Below, one piece after another: positions 46,019 to 56,500 of a stretch of 64,000 nt of DNA. The position numbers were made by a program, and so were the translations under genes. The DNA is taken from positions 275,023 through 339,022 of the forward strand of contig NZ_QTVG01000001.1 of the NCBI RefSeq assembly GCF_003460505.1, given 5' to 3'. The DNA is from Eubacterium sp. AF36-5BH (lineage in GTDB: Bacteria; Bacillota; Clostridia; Lachnospirales; Lachnospiraceae). Below the pieces are notes generated by a model. That model ran no database searches. It saw nothing but the letters and a program-made list of their open reading frames with translations, and was not told the DNA's origin. Position 1 is the first letter of the stretch; each line of letters opens with the position of its first letter.

Positions 46019-47449
46019 TTACTGCTCTGCCTGAGTTTCTGAATTTGTTACATCGCTTCTCTTTCCAAGTGTTACTGTAACTTCTTTTTCCTTGTAAGTT
46101 CTTCCACTTGCGTAGGCAATAGTAACTTTAATCTTTTCTCCCGGCTGGTAGTATTGAATAATGCTCTGAAGTGATTCCATTGAATCTACTTCCTGACCAT
46201 CAAATTTTCTAATAATGTCGCCAGACTGGATTCCTGCCTTGTCTGCAGGGCCGTTCTTTGTTGTTTCATATACATAAACACCTGTTGGCATCTGATATGC
46301 TTCTGAAATATCTGATGTTACATCATACTTACTTGTTATACCAAGATATCCCTGCTTGTCGGCAGCTAATTTCTGTCTTGTTGTCTTTGTTTCAAGATTG
46401 CTGATGATGCTCTTAACTGATGTAATAGGAATTGCAAATCCCATTCCTTCTACACTGGCACTTGTTGATGAACCACTTGATGAATATTTTGCAACGTTTA
46501 TTCCAATAACTTCACCTTTTGAGTTTAATAATGCTCCACCACTGTTACCACCGTTAATAGCTGCATCTGTCTGTAAAAGCTTCATTGTTTTATTTTCAAT
46601 ATTTGCTTCTCTATCCTTAGCACTAACGATACCTGTTGTAACTGACTGGCCATATCCTAATGCATTACCAATGGCAACAACGCCTTCGCCAACGCTTACC
46701 TTGTCTGAATCTCCTAATGTTGCTTTCTTAATTGTATTTAAGGTAGCCTTTGGTATATCTTTTAACTTAACTGCTACTACTGCAACGTCCTTAGTTGAGT
46801 CTGTTCCTTTAATATAACCGTCAACTGCCTTGTCTGAACTCATGCCATCAAACTGAATTTTTAAGCTGTCAGCATCTTCGATTACATGGTTGTTAGTTAC
46901 GATTAATAATTCGCTATCTGTCTGGTCAACAATAATTCCTGAACCTGCTGCCTGCTGTTCGTATGTGCTACCTTTGCTGTTTCCATCACCACCGCCAAAG
47001 TAATAATCATAAATTGAATCATAATTATTTGACTGCATAACTGTTGTACTTGTAATTGCAACAATTGATGGCATTGTGTTACTAACCACTTTTGATACAT
47101 CTGTTACAACAACTGAACCTGACGTACTTGATGAATCTGAAGTATCAGTAGAATTAGTTGATCCTATATCAGCATACTTCTCAGCAGTTGTTTCCTTTGT
47201 TGATGAAATATTTGTTGTCCCTGAGTTTACGCCTAAAATAAAAGTAATTGCTGCAGTACATCCAACTATAATAACTACTGCTGCTACAGCTATTATTACT
47301 GCTATCATTCCTTTATTATTTTTTTTGTTGTTCTGTCCATTATTTTGGTTGCTGTCCTGGTTGTTATAATAATTATTGTTATCCTGATTCTGATAATAAT
47401 TATTATTGTCACCGTTTTCATAATATCCGTTTGTATTCTGCTCTGACAT
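46019..47449 (-). CDS. htrA: HtrA/DegP-like serine protease with PDZ domain
   Basis: Membrane-anchored quality-control protease. 476 residues. Asn/Gln/Tyr-rich cytoplasmic N terminus (YYQNQDNNNYYNNQD), one membrane helix, then a trypsin-like domain with catalytic His in VTNNHVIEDA, Asp in TKDVAVVAV and Ser in GGNSGGALLN, and a C-terminal PDZ domain (GPADKAGIQSGDIIRKFDGQ). The ATG at 47449 is taken as start because AAAGGAG is 10 bp ahead; a TTG three codons earlier is too close to it. Single-gene unit. Confidence 0.95.
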   Translation of the reverse strand: MSEQNTNGYYENGDNNNYYQNQDNNNYYNNQDSNQNNGQNNKKNNKGMIAVIIAVAAVVIIVGCTAAITFILGVNSGTTNISSTKETTAEKYADIGSTNSTDTSDSSSTSGSVVVTDVSKVVSNTMPSIVAITSTTVMQSNNYDSIYDYYFGGGDGNSKGSTYEQQAAGSGIIVDQTDSELLIVTNNHVIEDADSLKIQFDGMSSDKAVDGYIKGTDSTKDVAVVAVKLKDIPKATLNTIKKATLGDSDKVSVGEGVVAIGNALGYGQSVTTGIVSAKDREANIENKTMKLLQTDAAINGGNSGGALLNSKGEVIGINVAKYSSSGSSTSASVEGMGFAIPITSVKSIISNLETKTTRQKLAADKQGYLGITSKYDVTSDISEAYQMPTGVYVYETTKNGPADKAGIQSGDIIRKFDGQEVDSMESLQSIIQYYQPGEKIKVTIAYASGRTYKEKEVTVTLGKRSDVTNSETQAEQ

Positions 47450-47549
47450 GGTAACCAATCTCCTTTCACACTTTATTGTTTATCGTATATCTAGAAGTAT
47501 AAAGTCGATATGTGATTATTTTGTGTTTTAAATGTTAAAATAAAACGTT

Positions 47550-48881
47550 TTAGTAAAAATCACTTTTCCCTTTGTCATCATAGTCAAAGCTACTTTCAGT
47601 TGTTTCAGGCTGCTTGCCATCTTTAGAAGTAGAAGTTCCATCTACTTTTTCTGTTGGATTAAATCCTGCGCTGTTTTCACTAATTCCTGTTTTTGAAGTT
47701 ACTGCATAATCTACAGAATTAACATTCTCTGTAGGAACATAATTCTTTTCACCATAAAGATACTCATGCAATTTAGAAACATTATTGCTTAATCCACTTG
47801 CCACAACATAACTTGTGCGATCAAATGTTCCTGTCTGTAATGTTGATGGGAAACCTGTACTTCCTGACAACTTAAAATCAAAAATGATTGGTAACAAATT
47901 AACAATTTCATCAAATTTAAAACTTGTTGTAATAATCTGTCCCTTTGCATTTTTATCATTTAATACTGTTTCGACCATTCCCTGAAGTTCGCTTACGCCG
48001 GCTTTTTTAGCTTTTTCTACTAATTTTTCCATTACAGAACGCTGACGTGCTGCTCTTCCGAAATCGTCTGAAACAGGCTCGCCTGTCTTTGGATCGTAGA
48101 ATGTTGCTTTTCGTATTCTACAATATGTTGTTGCCTGTATTCCATTTAACTTAATATTTTTTCCGCTATGTGCAACCTGTGGTGCATACTGACCTGTTGA
48201 GCTAATTGTACTCTTTAAATGGTGATTAAGCTGTGCAAGTTCATCGTCAGTTAAATTAACTGTTATACCACCTAATTTAGTAATGATGTCTGCAACGCCA
48301 CCGAAATTAACTGTTACATAATCTTTCAAGTCCAAATCTAAATTCAGATTCAAAGTGTTAATGGCACCTTCCGGACCACCGTAAGAATATGCTGAATTAA
48401 CTTTGAAGTATTGGTTAATTGTTCCTGTCTTGTCACAAATTCCAAGCATTGTGTCCCTGTAAACAGATACCATCTTAACTTCTTTTGTTGTGTTGTGAAT
48501 ACTAACAATTAAAATAGAATCACTGTTTGATGTGTCAACTTCACCTTCTCTTGAATCTACACCAAACAAAACAAAGTTTGTGTATTCCTGTGAATAGTTG
48601 TATTTTAATTTGTTAGTCTTTAAATTCTTGCTGTTAAAATTCTTATCTAATACGCTGTCTGCATACGCCTTGCTTCCCATCCAGGATATAAACTTCTTTC
48701 CTATAGAAGTTGTTGCTGCTGCTTTTACCAATTCTGTTTTAACACCTGGTACAAACATAACTACTGCAACTGAAATAAAAATTATTCCAAAAATCACTTC
48801 TAAGGTAGTCATTATTCTTCTGAATATCTTTAGTTTTTTTAATTGTTTACCTGGATTTTTAATAGTCTTATTAGAACTCAC
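47550..48881 (-). CDS. LytR-CpsA-Psr (LCP) family protein
   Basis: 443 residues. GTG start behind AGGAGAAAGCCG. Short cytoplasmic N terminus, one signal-anchor helix, then an LCP domain outside the membrane with LFGVDSREGEVDTSNSDSI, VSVYRDTMLGI and RARQRSVMEKL-like RAARQRSVMEKL, which bind the polyprenyl pyrophosphate and metal. LCP enzymes attach teichoic acids or capsule to peptidoglycan, fitting the surface-polymer operon at 25-33 kb. A Ser/Thr-rich tail ends in SSFDYDDKGKSDFY. Confidence 0.93.
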   Translation of the reverse strand: MSSNKTIKNPGKQLKKLKIFRRIMTTLEVIFGIIFISVAVVMFVPGVKTELVKAAATTSIGKKFISWMGSKAYADSVLDKNFNSKNLKTNKLKYNYSQEYTNFVLFGVDSREGEVDTSNSDSILIVSIHNTTKEVKMVSVYRDTMLGICDKTGTINQYFKVNSAYSYGGPEGAINTLNLNLDLDLKDYVTVNFGGVADIITKLGGITVNLTDDELAQLNHHLKSTISSTGQYAPQVAHSGKNIKLNGIQATTYCRIRKATFYDPKTGEPVSDDFGRAARQRSVMEKLVEKAKKAGVSELQGMVETVLNDKNAKGQIITTSFKFDEIVNLLPIIFDFKLSGSTGFPSTLQTGTFDRTSYVVASGLSNNVSKLHEYLYGEKNYVPTENVNSVDYAVTSKTGISENSAGFNPTEKVDGTSTSKDGKQPETTESSFDYDDKGKSDFY

Positions 48882-48909
48882 CGGCTTTCTCCTATCATAT
48901 GTTTTTTAT

Positions 48910-49932
48910 TTATTTATCATTATATCCATTTGGATTCTTTTTCTGCCAATTCCATGAATCTTCGCACATTTCCTTGATTCCGTTTTTAGCTTCCCAGCCA
49001 AGTTCTTCCTTAGCTAATGTTGCATCTGAATAACATTCAGCAATATCGCCTGCTCTTCTTGGTGCAATTACATACGGAATTTCTTTTCCTACAGCCTTAC
49101 TTACATTGTTAATTACATCAAGTACGCTGTATCCTTTTCCTGTACCTAAGTTGTAAATCTTAAGACCAGGATTTTCTTCAATCTTCTTAATTGCCTTAAC
49201 ATGACCGTCTGCTAAATCTACAACATGGATGTAATCTCTTACGCCTGTGCCATCAGGTGTTGGATAATCATTTCCAAAAACATTAACCTGTGGCAACTGA
49301 CCAATTGCAACCTTCATTACATAAGGCATTAAATTGTTTGGTATACCATTTGGATCTTCACCCATTAAGCCACTCTTATGTGCACCAATTGGATTAAAGT
49401 AACGAAGTAAAATAACATTCCATTCAGGATCTGCTTTCTGAATATCTGTTAAAATCTGCTCAAGCATTGACTTTGTCCAACCATAAGGATTTGTACACTG
49501 GCCCTTTGGACATTCTTCTGTAATAGGTACTTCTTCAGGATCACCGTAAACTGTTGCTGATGAGCTGAATATAATATTCTTAACACCATATTCTCTCATA
49601 ACTTCACACATATTTATTGTTCCTGAAATATTATTCTTATAATATTCTAATGGCTTTTCTACAGACTCGCCTACTGCTTTTAAGCCTGCAAAATTGATTA
49701 CTGCAAAAATTTTATTTTCTTCAAAGATTTCTCTCATCTTTGGCTGGTCTGCAACATCTGCCTCATAGAATTTTACATCTTTTCCTGTAATCTGTTTAAC
49801 TCTATTAAGCGATTCCTTTGAAGAATTGCTTAAATTGTCCACAACCACTACATCATAACCTGCATTTAATAATTCAACACAAGTATGACTTCCAATATAA
49901 CCTGCACCACCTGCTACTAAAATTGTACTCAT
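48910..49932 (-). CDS. galE: UDP-glucose 4-epimerase GalE
   Basis: Interconverts UDP-glucose and UDP-galactose. 340 residues. NAD-binding [16 protein letters not shown] at the N terminus, catalytic Ser in SSATVYG and [11 protein letters not shown] (YxxxK), then [15 protein letters not shown] and [14 protein letters not shown]. Standard length. It sits 17 bp after cdaR and may be its distal operon partner; glmM, the common neighbour of cdaA-cdaR, is not here. Confidence 0.96.
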   Translation of the reverse strand: MSTILVAGGAGYIGSHTCVELLNAGYDVVVVDNLSNSSKESLNRVKQITGKDVKFYEADVADQPKMREIFEENKIFAVINFAGLKAVGESVEKPLEYYKNNISGTINMCEVMREYGVKNIIFSSSATVYGDPEEVPITEECPKGQCTNPYGWTKSMLEQILTDIQKADPEWNVILLRYFNPIGAHKSGLMGEDPNGIPNNLMPYVMKVAIGQLPQVNVFGNDYPTPDGTGVRDYIHVVDLADGHVKAIKKIEENPGLKIYNLGTGKGYSVLDVINNVSKAVGKEIPYVIAPRRAGDIAECYSDATLAKEELGWEAKNGIKEMCEDSWNWQKKNPNGYNDK

Positions 49933-49949
49933 ACAACCTTTCCTCCTGT

Positions 49950-51215
49950 TTACTCTTTACCGGTTGCTGTAACATCTTTTTCTTTAATTTCAACCGGTAC
50001 CTTTACCTCTTCAGTTACAATTACTTTGTCAGGTAAAGTTAGCTGAACTACAACATTATGTTTTCCTGTTGCTAACTTTTCTACATTGATAGTTGCCGTA
50101 ATATCACTTGTTTTTAGTTTAGATATTGCATCACTATCACCCTGCACTGTGAACTTAACACTATCTAATACTTTAGCGTTAGTATTATCTTCATTTATAA
50201 TTTTAATATTTGAAGATTTTATAGTAATTTTCTTAGTTGCTAATTTACTTATTTCTATTTCAACTGTAACGTTAGAACCACCTGAAATAGTTATTCCCTC
50301 AGGAATGTATTTTGTTAAATCAATAGTTTTTGAATAATTTTCAGTTTCTTTTGATATATCAATATCATCACTTAATGTTATCTTATCAATTGTAGCTAAC
50401 ACATCACTGCTACCAACTAACTTAACTTTGTTTGTTGAAAGCAAGGTGCTCTTTACTTCATAGCCTTCAGGTGGATTGCCAATTTTTCCAAGTTCAACAG
50501 GTACTTCTTTTTCCTGGGCAATATCTACTGTTACCTGAACTTTTTTGCTGGACATTGTTACATGACCTGTTTTGATAACATTACCATCATTATCATACAT
50601 AACCAATGGGCATTTCTTTGTAAAGGTTGTACTATTGCCTTCTAGTTCACATTCAGCCACTACCTTTGAAATATTCTTCAATATTGAAGTAGGTGCCTTA
50701 ATAGAAATAGTATTCTTTGAAAGGGTATAACCATTTGCTACATAGCCTGAAGCAGCACTTCCGCTATACTCAACATGAACATCAAAATTCTGCTTTTCCA
50801 TCTGTTCAACATTAATCATCAAAGTTTGCATAGACTGTTTCTCAATGGTCACTTTTCTGGCAATTGAGCCCTGCTTAGCTGATACTTCAATTGGAACTGA
50901 ATTAACTTTTGATAGTTCCTTTAAAGAAGCAATAGCCTTAAAATCATCTGCTGATAAATTTCCAACAACAGATCTTTTGCCTGAAATAGTTATGTTTACA
51001 TATTTATCGTTTTTAACTTCATATACCATGTCCAAATCACTAATAGCCTCTTCATGTGTCACCGTTACCGGTACGCCATATATAACTACAGTTTTTTCAG
51101 GATCAGTTATATTTATTACAGTAAGCCAAATTAATGTGGCAATAATCACCGCAACAATTTTAACGCCTACATTATGTGTTAATGATTCTTTAATCTTCAT
51201 CATCATTTTTTTCAT
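49950..51215 (-). CDS. cdaR: CdaA regulatory protein CdaR (YbbR domains)
   Basis: 421 residues. N-terminal membrane helix ([20 protein letters not shown]) then four YbbR repeats of about 80 residues (examples [49 protein letters not shown]). CdaR modulates the diadenylate cyclase CdaA from the outer face of the membrane. It overlaps the end of cdaA by 26 bp, so translation is coupled. The ATG used follows AAGGGACCGCA; the frame extends 45 bp further but with no ribosome binding site. Confidence 0.92.
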   Translation of the reverse strand: MKKMMMKIKESLTHNVGVKIVAVIIATLIWLTVINITDPEKTVVIYGVPVTVTHEEAISDLDMVYEVKNDKYVNITISGKRSVVGNLSADDFKAIASLKELSKVNSVPIEVSAKQGSIARKVTIEKQSMQTLMINVEQMEKQNFDVHVEYSGSAASGYVANGYTLSKNTISIKAPTSILKNISKVVAECELEGNSTTFTKKCPLVMYDNDGNVIKTGHVTMSSKKVQVTVDIAQEKEVPVELGKIGNPPEGYEVKSTLLSTNKVKLVGSSDVLATIDKITLSDDIDISKETENYSKTIDLTKYIPEGITISGGSNVTVEIEISKLATKKITIKSSNIKIINEDNTNAKVLDSVKFTVQGDSDAISKLKTSDITATINVEKLATGKHNVVVQLTLPDKVIVTEEVKVPVEIKEKDVTATGKE

Positions 51216-52074
51216 TGCGGTCCCTTCCTTTCCAAAATTTCTTCTTATCTTTTGTTTCAACTTTGTCCTGGGCCTTTATTAATTCATTTTTCAATACTGC
51301 GGTGTCTGCATATCTTATAAGCTTGCCATCTCTTGCAATAGAAATACTACCATTTTCTTCAGACACAATAATAACAACACAGTCACTAACTTCGCTTAAG
51401 CCTAGTCCTGCTCTATGTCTTGTACCTAAATCCTTGCTTAAGGATATGCTGTCTGATAATGGCAAATAACATGTTGCCGCTGTAATTCTGTCTCCTTCAA
51501 TAACAACTGCACCATCGTGTAATGGTGTGTTCTTCTCAAAAATATTTACAATCAACTGGCTTGTAATTCTTGCGTCCAGTCTGATTCCTGTTTCAATATA
51601 CTGGCTTAAGTCGTGATCTCTTGAAATTACCATCAACGCTCCAGTTTTTACCTTTGCCATTTCGAGAGTCGCTCTTGTAATTTCTTCGATTGTCTTGTCA
51701 CTAAATCTCTCATTTTCTAAATTATTTCCTAATTTGAACAATTTGAAGAATACATTTTTCTTTCCTAATTCTTCCAGTGCTCTACGAAGTTCAGGCTGGA
51801 AAATTATTACAATTGCTATTATTCCTGCACTTAATGTTTTATTTATAATCCATTGAAGAGTTGTGAGGTGGAAAATAGTTGTTATTACCATAAAAATAAC
51901 AATCATAAAAATTCCCTTTAGTAAAGTCCAGGCTCTACTTTTTCTAAACCATAAGATTACATAATAGCAAAGTACGGAAATAATGACAATTTCAAAAATA
52001 TCACTTGGATATATCTCCGGAATTGTAAGATATTTTTCAAAAAAATTATGTATATAATCTAATGCTGTTCCCAC
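51190..52074 (-). CDS. cdaA: Diadenylate cyclase CdaA
   Basis: Makes cyclic di-AMP, the essential Firmicutes messenger for potassium, osmolyte and wall balance. 294 residues. Three N-terminal membrane helices (about 28-90), then the DAC domain with DGA at 187-189 and GTRHRAG at 217-223, both required motifs. The C terminus is charged ([17 protein letters not shown]) and overlaps cdaR. Good match to the CdaA length and layout. Confidence 0.96.
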   Translation of the reverse strand: MGTALDYIHNFFEKYLTIPEIYPSDIFEIVIISVLCYYVILWFRKSRAWTLLKGIFMIVIFMVITTIFHLTTLQWIINKTLSAGIIAIVIIFQPELRRALEELGKKNVFFKLFKLGNNLENERFSDKTIEEITRATLEMAKVKTGALMVISRDHDLSQYIETGIRLDARITSQLIVNIFEKNTPLHDGAVVIEGDRITAATCYLPLSDSISLSKDLGTRHRAGLGLSEVSDCVVIIVSEENGSISIARDGKLIRYADTAVLKNELIKAQDKVETKDKKKFWKGRDRNEKNDDED

Positions 52075-52222
52075 TGTTCTCTCCTTTCTTCTTATTCAAA
52101 ACCAATAAATATCTATATTATTACTTAATTATACTTTTCCACCAACATATTTATTTCACATAAATATATTTATTTTATGAAATATAAGTAAACTTTTTTG
52201 CTGTCCCATAAAAAGTATTAAA

Positions 52223-53185
52223 TTAAGCTCTCTTGTTTCCTTTTCCTTTTTTTCTTCTTTGAGCATTGATTCTCTTTACATTCATCTCAGGTGCTGCCAC
52301 ATTCATCTTTGGTACAGCCTTAACGTAATAGTAATACTCATCATCTTCAAACTGTGTATGCTCAGTTCTTGAATAGTCCACTGAAAATACAAAGAACTGC
52401 ACTACAAAGGCAATCACCAATGAAATAAGTGTTCCGATGACCGTCCATGCAACTGAATTGTCATTTTTTAAGACTAAATTGCCAACTAAAATAACAACAA
52501 ATTCAAGCACACTTCCCGTAATTATGGCAATTGTCCACGCATTGTCAATTGATAATCTTTTAATTGAATAAACTACCAACGTTGTAATTGTAAAGGCTAT
52601 AATTGCCAAAATCATTTCAGTGTTACTGTTAATCATATTAATAATTGAATTAATGTTTGCAGTGCTTATTGCTCCGCTTGAGCTTCCTGTTAAAGCAGAA
52701 AGATTCTCACTAATTATATAAATTATATAGTAGATAATTGTTCCAAATATAACCGAAACAACTGCTGCCGGAGTACAAACCAAACCGGCAATAATAGGTA
52801 CTATATAAGGGATTTTTAAGAAAAATGCCAAAGGCACAAATACTAAAAGCATCCCCTGTTTTGGTGAAAATCTGAAAAATAACAAAAACATAATCATCAT
52901 TATGATTGCAACCATACCACCAAGTTCCACAGATACTGCAAATATATTCATAACTATATCCACAGCCAAAACTAAAGTAATGGCTCCCCAAGGAAGAAAT
53001 GCGCATATAACAGCTACGCCAAGCACTACAATCCATGAGGATAACAAATCCATATAACCTACGTTTGCCTTTATAAGTAGTAATGAAATCAATCCGGCAA
53101 GGAATCTTATAATTGGTCTAACTACAAATTCATAACTACCATAAAAATTTTTAATCTTCTCTTTTAACTCAATAAGGGATGTCAT
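52223..53185 (-). CDS. Polytopic membrane protein of unknown function
   Basis: 320 residues with about eight to nine predicted helices (for example ITLVLAVDIVMNIFAV, MVAIIMMIMFLLFF, AWTVIGTLISLVIAFVVQFF) and a 60-residue cytoplasmic tail ending RRKKGKGNKRA. I do not recognise a named family; the look is of a conserved Lachnospiraceae membrane protein. It overlaps the preceding gene by one base (TAATG), so the two form a pair, and lies upstream of cdaA. No catalytic motif seen. Confidence 0.7.
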   Translation of the reverse strand: MTSLIELKEKIKNFYGSYEFVVRPIIRFLAGLISLLLIKANVGYMDLLSSWIVVLGVAVICAFLPWGAITLVLAVDIVMNIFAVSVELGGMVAIIMMIMFLLFFRFSPKQGMLLVFVPLAFFLKIPYIVPIIAGLVCTPAAVVSVIFGTIIYYIIYIISENLSALTGSSSGAISTANINSIINMINSNTEMILAIIAFTITTLVVYSIKRLSIDNAWTIAIITGSVLEFVVILVGNLVLKNDNSVAWTVIGTLISLVIAFVVQFFVFSVDYSRTEHTQFEDDEYYYYVKAVPKMNVAAPEMNVKRINAQRRKKGKGNKRA

Positions 53186-53622
53186 TATTCTTCCCTGCCT
53201 CCTTCTTCTAATTCATTAATAATCGCGTCATATTCTAACTCTTGTATTCTATGGAGTGTTTTCAAATCTCCGTTGTATTCTTTAAGGTTCTTTCTTGTTT
53301 TCCTAAACTTATGTGAAAAAAATGCATAACTAAACATCATGTACACCACAGTTGCTGCAATGTAAATAATTACTAAAACAGTAACCAATGCTACTATTTT
53401 TCCTGTAGTTGTCAGCGTGGATATCATTCTGTCTGAGCTGTACATAATCCATAATGCTAAGCAAAGCAAGTAAGCAAATGTTATACAAAAAAATGAACTT
53501 ACCATTTTTAATAACATATAATCACTTTTAAAATACTTGCTTGATTTTATTTCTTTTTTCCCATTTTTCTGTTCGTATAGTGACAATTTTGTCATTAAAG
53601 TAATTTTTTCGTTATTTAACAT
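53185..53622 (-). CDS. Small membrane protein of unknown function, partner of the polytopic protein
   Basis: 145 residues with two helices (MVSSFFCITFAYLLCLALWI and VALVTVLVIIYIAATVVYMMF) and a charged C terminus rich in Glu and Lys (RKNLKEYNGDLKTLHRIQELE). Start ATG follows AAGG. Overlaps the next gene by one base, so the proteins are probably made together and may interact. Family not recognised. Confidence 0.65.
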   Translation of the reverse strand: MLNNEKITLMTKLSLYEQKNGKKEIKSSKYFKSDYMLLKMVSSFFCITFAYLLCLALWIMYSSDRMISTLTTTGKIVALVTVLVIIYIAATVVYMMFSYAFFSHKFRKTRKNLKEYNGDLKTLHRIQELEYDAIINELEEGGREE

Positions 53623-53709
53623 ATACCTTATACCTCAGCATTTTTTCAAATGGGCACAAAAACCCATAGTTATCTTCTATTTTAGCATAAGCCTCTTTTT
53701 AGTGCAACA

Positions 53710-53778
53710 AATAAGCGTATCAAAAGATCAATCTCCATTACTAACTTAATAACAGTTACCTTTTAGTACGCTTATTTT
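53710..53778 (-). terminator. Long-arm hairpin after the phosphoglycerate-mutase-like gene
   Basis: AATAAGCGTATCAAAAG (53710-53726) pairs with two mismatches with CTTTTAGTACGCTTATT (53760-53776); the 33-nt loop can form a small inner stem. It lies 28 bp past the stop; exits are T-rich in both directions. Confidence 0.55.
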
Positions 53779-53805
53779 TCTTAATTTCATATTTCTTTTT
53801 TAATT

Positions 53806-54402
53806 TTATATTTCGCCTATTTTTTCATAACCATTTTCATCTAACTTAACAATGATGATACCACAGTTTTTCTGCAGACCGCCACTCCAATATTCCTTAA
53901 TAGGATGATTTACAACATGACACATTATTCCTTTATTCATTGCGCCATGCCCTGCAATAAGAACATTGCTTAACTTATCTTTCTGTGGCTCAATAATTTC
54001 TTCCATAAACTCTTTGGTTCTCTTGCACACATCATGTAGCGACTCTCCACCTTCCGGTGGCTGATAATTGCCCGGGTCCTCGAAAAATTTGTATATTGGA
54101 CTGTTCTTATCTTTCTTTAACTCCAAGGAACATTTTCCTTCATTAATTCCAAAGTTCACTTCTCTTAATCTGTCGTCCTTAATAATCGGTATATCCCTAT
54201 CACCTCTTAGTATACAGGCTGTTTCGTAGGCTCTTTTCAATGGTGAACTGTACACAATGTCGAAGTCAACATCTGCTATTTGTTTTGCTCTCTCGTATGC
54301 AATCGCTCTACCGTCATCGCATAATTCAATATCTCTGCTTCCCTGAAGTAGTCTTGACTTGTTCCAAATTGTCTCGCCATGTCTTGCAATATAAATATTC
54401 AT
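53806..54402 (-). CDS. Histidine phosphatase family protein (phosphoglycerate mutase-like)
   Basis: 198 residues. Catalytic RHG motif at the start (IYIARHGETIWNKSRLLQG), second His in VLIAGHGAMNKG, arginine in SSPLKRAYETA and EVNFGINEG. Such enzymes remove phosphate from small molecules; many near-identical ones act on cobalamin intermediates, sugars or nucleotides, and nothing here narrows it. Single gene. Confidence 0.9.
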   Translation of the reverse strand: MNIYIARHGETIWNKSRLLQGSRDIELCDDGRAIAYERAKQIADVDFDIVYSSPLKRAYETACILRGDRDIPIIKDDRLREVNFGINEGKCSLELKKDKNSPIYKFFEDPGNYQPPEGGESLHDVCKRTKEFMEEIIEPQKDKLSNVLIAGHGAMNKGIMCHVVNHPIKEYWSGGLQKNCGIIIVKLDENGYEKIGEI

Positions 54403-54507
54403 TTCTGTAATCTCTTTTCTGTTAATTTTGTCAATTATAATCCTAAATATTCTTTAGCACGAATATTAATTCATTTGTAATTTCGTATATTTGTCATTGT
54501 TAGTAAT

Positions 54508-55374
54508 TTAACCAATTTTTATTGTATATTCTTTTTGGAATTTTTCTTTTGGTTCAACTAAATTAATGCCCGGTTTAGTGGCAAGTTCTTTATCAAAGCC
54601 ATAATTATCACAACGACCTACCCATGGTTCTAAACATACAAAAGGTGCATCTTTAACTGACCAGATTCCGTAATTTGGAAAATCTTTTGCCAACATTCCA
54701 ACACGTTTTCTGCCGTCTTTGTAGCACAACCAAACTTCTTCTATCTGTGTATTATCAAAAACTAATGCATCATTTTCAAACATTTCGTCATTTAATGGGC
54801 ATGTTTCGTCTTCAAGTTCAAGCTGATAAACTTTGTCAGGCAAAGCTGTTCCTGTTTCCTTATCTAAAAGAATATAGTCAAGCTGCTTTTTGCCCGGGAA
54901 TTTCAAAACATAATCTGTTTTCACATCTCCTTCTTTAAACATAAATGCCGGATGTCCTCCAATTGTGAAAGGTATTGTCACACTGTCAGTATTTTCCACT
55001 TTCCAGTTTACATGTATGTCTTTATCCTTAATTTCATAAGAAATAGTCAATATAAAATCAAAAGGATAAGCCTTCTTTGTTTCCTCTGTAGCTTCTAACT
55101 TAAATACACCTTTATTTTCACTGCTTTCAACGCTCTTAAAAACATTATCTCTTGCAAAACCATGTTGAGAGGTTTCGTAAATCTTTCCATTAATCAGGAC
55201 CTTGTTTCGAAAATTCTTTCCTACATTTGGGAATAAAATTGGAGAATGTCTCTTCCAAAATTTAGGATTTCCATCCCACAATATTTCTGTTTTATTTTCC
55301 TTATCATAAATTCTTGTTATTTCTGCCCCAAGTTCATTTACTTCAACTAATATTAAATCATTTTCAATTATCAT
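54508..55374 (-). CDS. Aldose 1-epimerase family protein (LacX/YeaD type)
   Basis: 288 residues of the galactose mutarotase superfamily. Recognisable pieces are ILWDGNPKFWKRHSPILFPNVG, SQHGFARDNVF with the conserved His, FTIGGHPAFMF with the second His, and CLEPWVGRCDN with the catalytic Glu. Smaller than GalM and like the LacX group, whose substrate is often a hexose 6-phosphate or amino sugar. Stands alone. Confidence 0.88.
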   Translation of the reverse strand: MIIENDLILVEVNELGAEITRIYDKENKTEILWDGNPKFWKRHSPILFPNVGKNFRNKVLINGKIYETSQHGFARDNVFKSVESSENKGVFKLEATEETKKAYPFDFILTISYEIKDKDIHVNWKVENTDSVTIPFTIGGHPAFMFKEGDVKTDYVLKFPGKKQLDYILLDKETGTALPDKVYQLELEDETCPLNDEMFENDALVFDNTQIEEVWLCYKDGRKRVGMLAKDFPNYGIWSVKDAPFVCLEPWVGRCDNYGFDKELATKPGINLVEPKEKFQKEYTIKIG

Positions 55375-55525
55375 AAAAATATCCTTACCCTTTCTTCGAT
55401 GTTTAACTCATCTAACTTTTCATGCCATTACTTTTGCACAATTCCATTACTCATATACAACAATGTATAGCATAAAACCGCTTTTCTCTATTATTAGTCT
55501 ACATAATTTTTCCCATATATACAAT

Positions 55526-55556
55526 AGTGGTGATGTTATTTCCTAACACCACCACT
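55526..55556 (-). terminator. Hairpin after the binding-protein gene
   Basis: AGTGGTGATGTTA (55526-55538) against TAACACCACCACT (55544-55556), one mismatch, 33 bp past the stop. T-run is poor on the minus strand, so function as a terminator is likely but not certain. Confidence 0.55.
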
Positions 55557-55588
55557 ACTTATTACTTAATATAATTTTAATTGCTAAT

Positions 55589-56443
55589 TTATTCTACTTT
55601 CCCACCTTCAACAACAAGGTCGTCAGGATTTACCTGATCACCATATACAGGTTCAAGTGTTTCCTTGTAATCCTTGTGGAAGAATTTTTCTTTTGCTAAT
55701 GCCTTTGTTTCATCGTTAAGCCATTTTAATAATGAGCTGTTACCCTTTGATACAGCAGGTGCAATTGTCTGAGTTTCTCCAATTGACTGAACTCCTACAG
55801 AGAAGCCTTTGTTCTTAAGAGCCCAAGCTAACACTTCTGTGTTATCTGTTGACATTGCATCTCCTCTGCCGTCTAATAAAGCATTGTAGGTCTCTGTATA
55901 CTGGTCAAATTTTACTAACTGTACATCAGGGTAATTCTTTTCGAAGTAAGCTTCTGCTGTTGTTCCCTTTGCGACAATAAGTTTCTTGCCTTTTAAATCA
56001 TCAACTGACTTAATAAGTGCCTTGTCTGGCGATACAACACCTAATGCAACTTTCATGTATGGAAGTGCGAAATCAACTGACTCTGCACGTTCATCTGTTA
56101 CTGTAAAGTTTGCAAGTATAATATCAACCTTACCTGTCTTTAAATATTCAACTCTGTTAGCTGCTTCTGTTGAAACAAATTCTAACTTAACGCCTAAGTC
56201 TTTTGCTATTCTTTTTGCAAAGTAAATATCGTATCCCTGATACTCACCTTTTTCATCTACGTAACCGAATGGGTTCTTGTCGCTGAATACACCAATTTTG
56301 ATTGTTCCACTTTTCTTGATTTCATCGACTGTACGGTAAACCTTACCATTGTCTGTTTTTGCATCATTTTTAGAACCACATGCTGTTAATCCTGTCACAA
56401 CTAAAACTGCTGCTAGTGCTAATGCTAAAATTTTCTTCTTCAT
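55589..56443 (-). CDS. Amino-acid ABC transporter substrate-binding lipoprotein, probably for cyst(e)ine
   Basis: 284 residues. Lipobox GLTAC (Cys22) then a type II periplasmic binding fold: GTIKIGVFSDKNPFGYVDEKG, GYDIYFAKRIAKDLGV, DIILANFTVTDERAESVDF and VAKGTTAEAYF are the family 3 landmarks, in an arrangement close to cysteine- and glutamine-type receptors. The case for cyst(e)ine rests on the leader peptide upstream of the operon. Unlike usual operons it is separated from the ATPase gene by 212 bp containing a 136-bp inverted-repeat element, and has its own AAAAAGGAGAGAG site. Confidence 0.85.
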   Translation of the reverse strand: MKKKILALALAAVLVVTGLTACGSKNDAKTDNGKVYRTVDEIKKSGTIKIGVFSDKNPFGYVDEKGEYQGYDIYFAKRIAKDLGVKLEFVSTEAANRVEYLKTGKVDIILANFTVTDERAESVDFALPYMKVALGVVSPDKALIKSVDDLKGKKLIVAKGTTAEAYFEKNYPDVQLVKFDQYTETYNALLDGRGDAMSTDNTEVLAWALKNKGFSVGVQSIGETQTIAPAVSKGNSSLLKWLNDETKALAKEKFFHKDYKETLEPVYGDQVNPDDLVVEGGKVE

Positions 56444-56500
56444 AATTCTCTCTCCTTTTTGTTATTAATTTTTTATTTTATAAAAAACTGTATCTATATC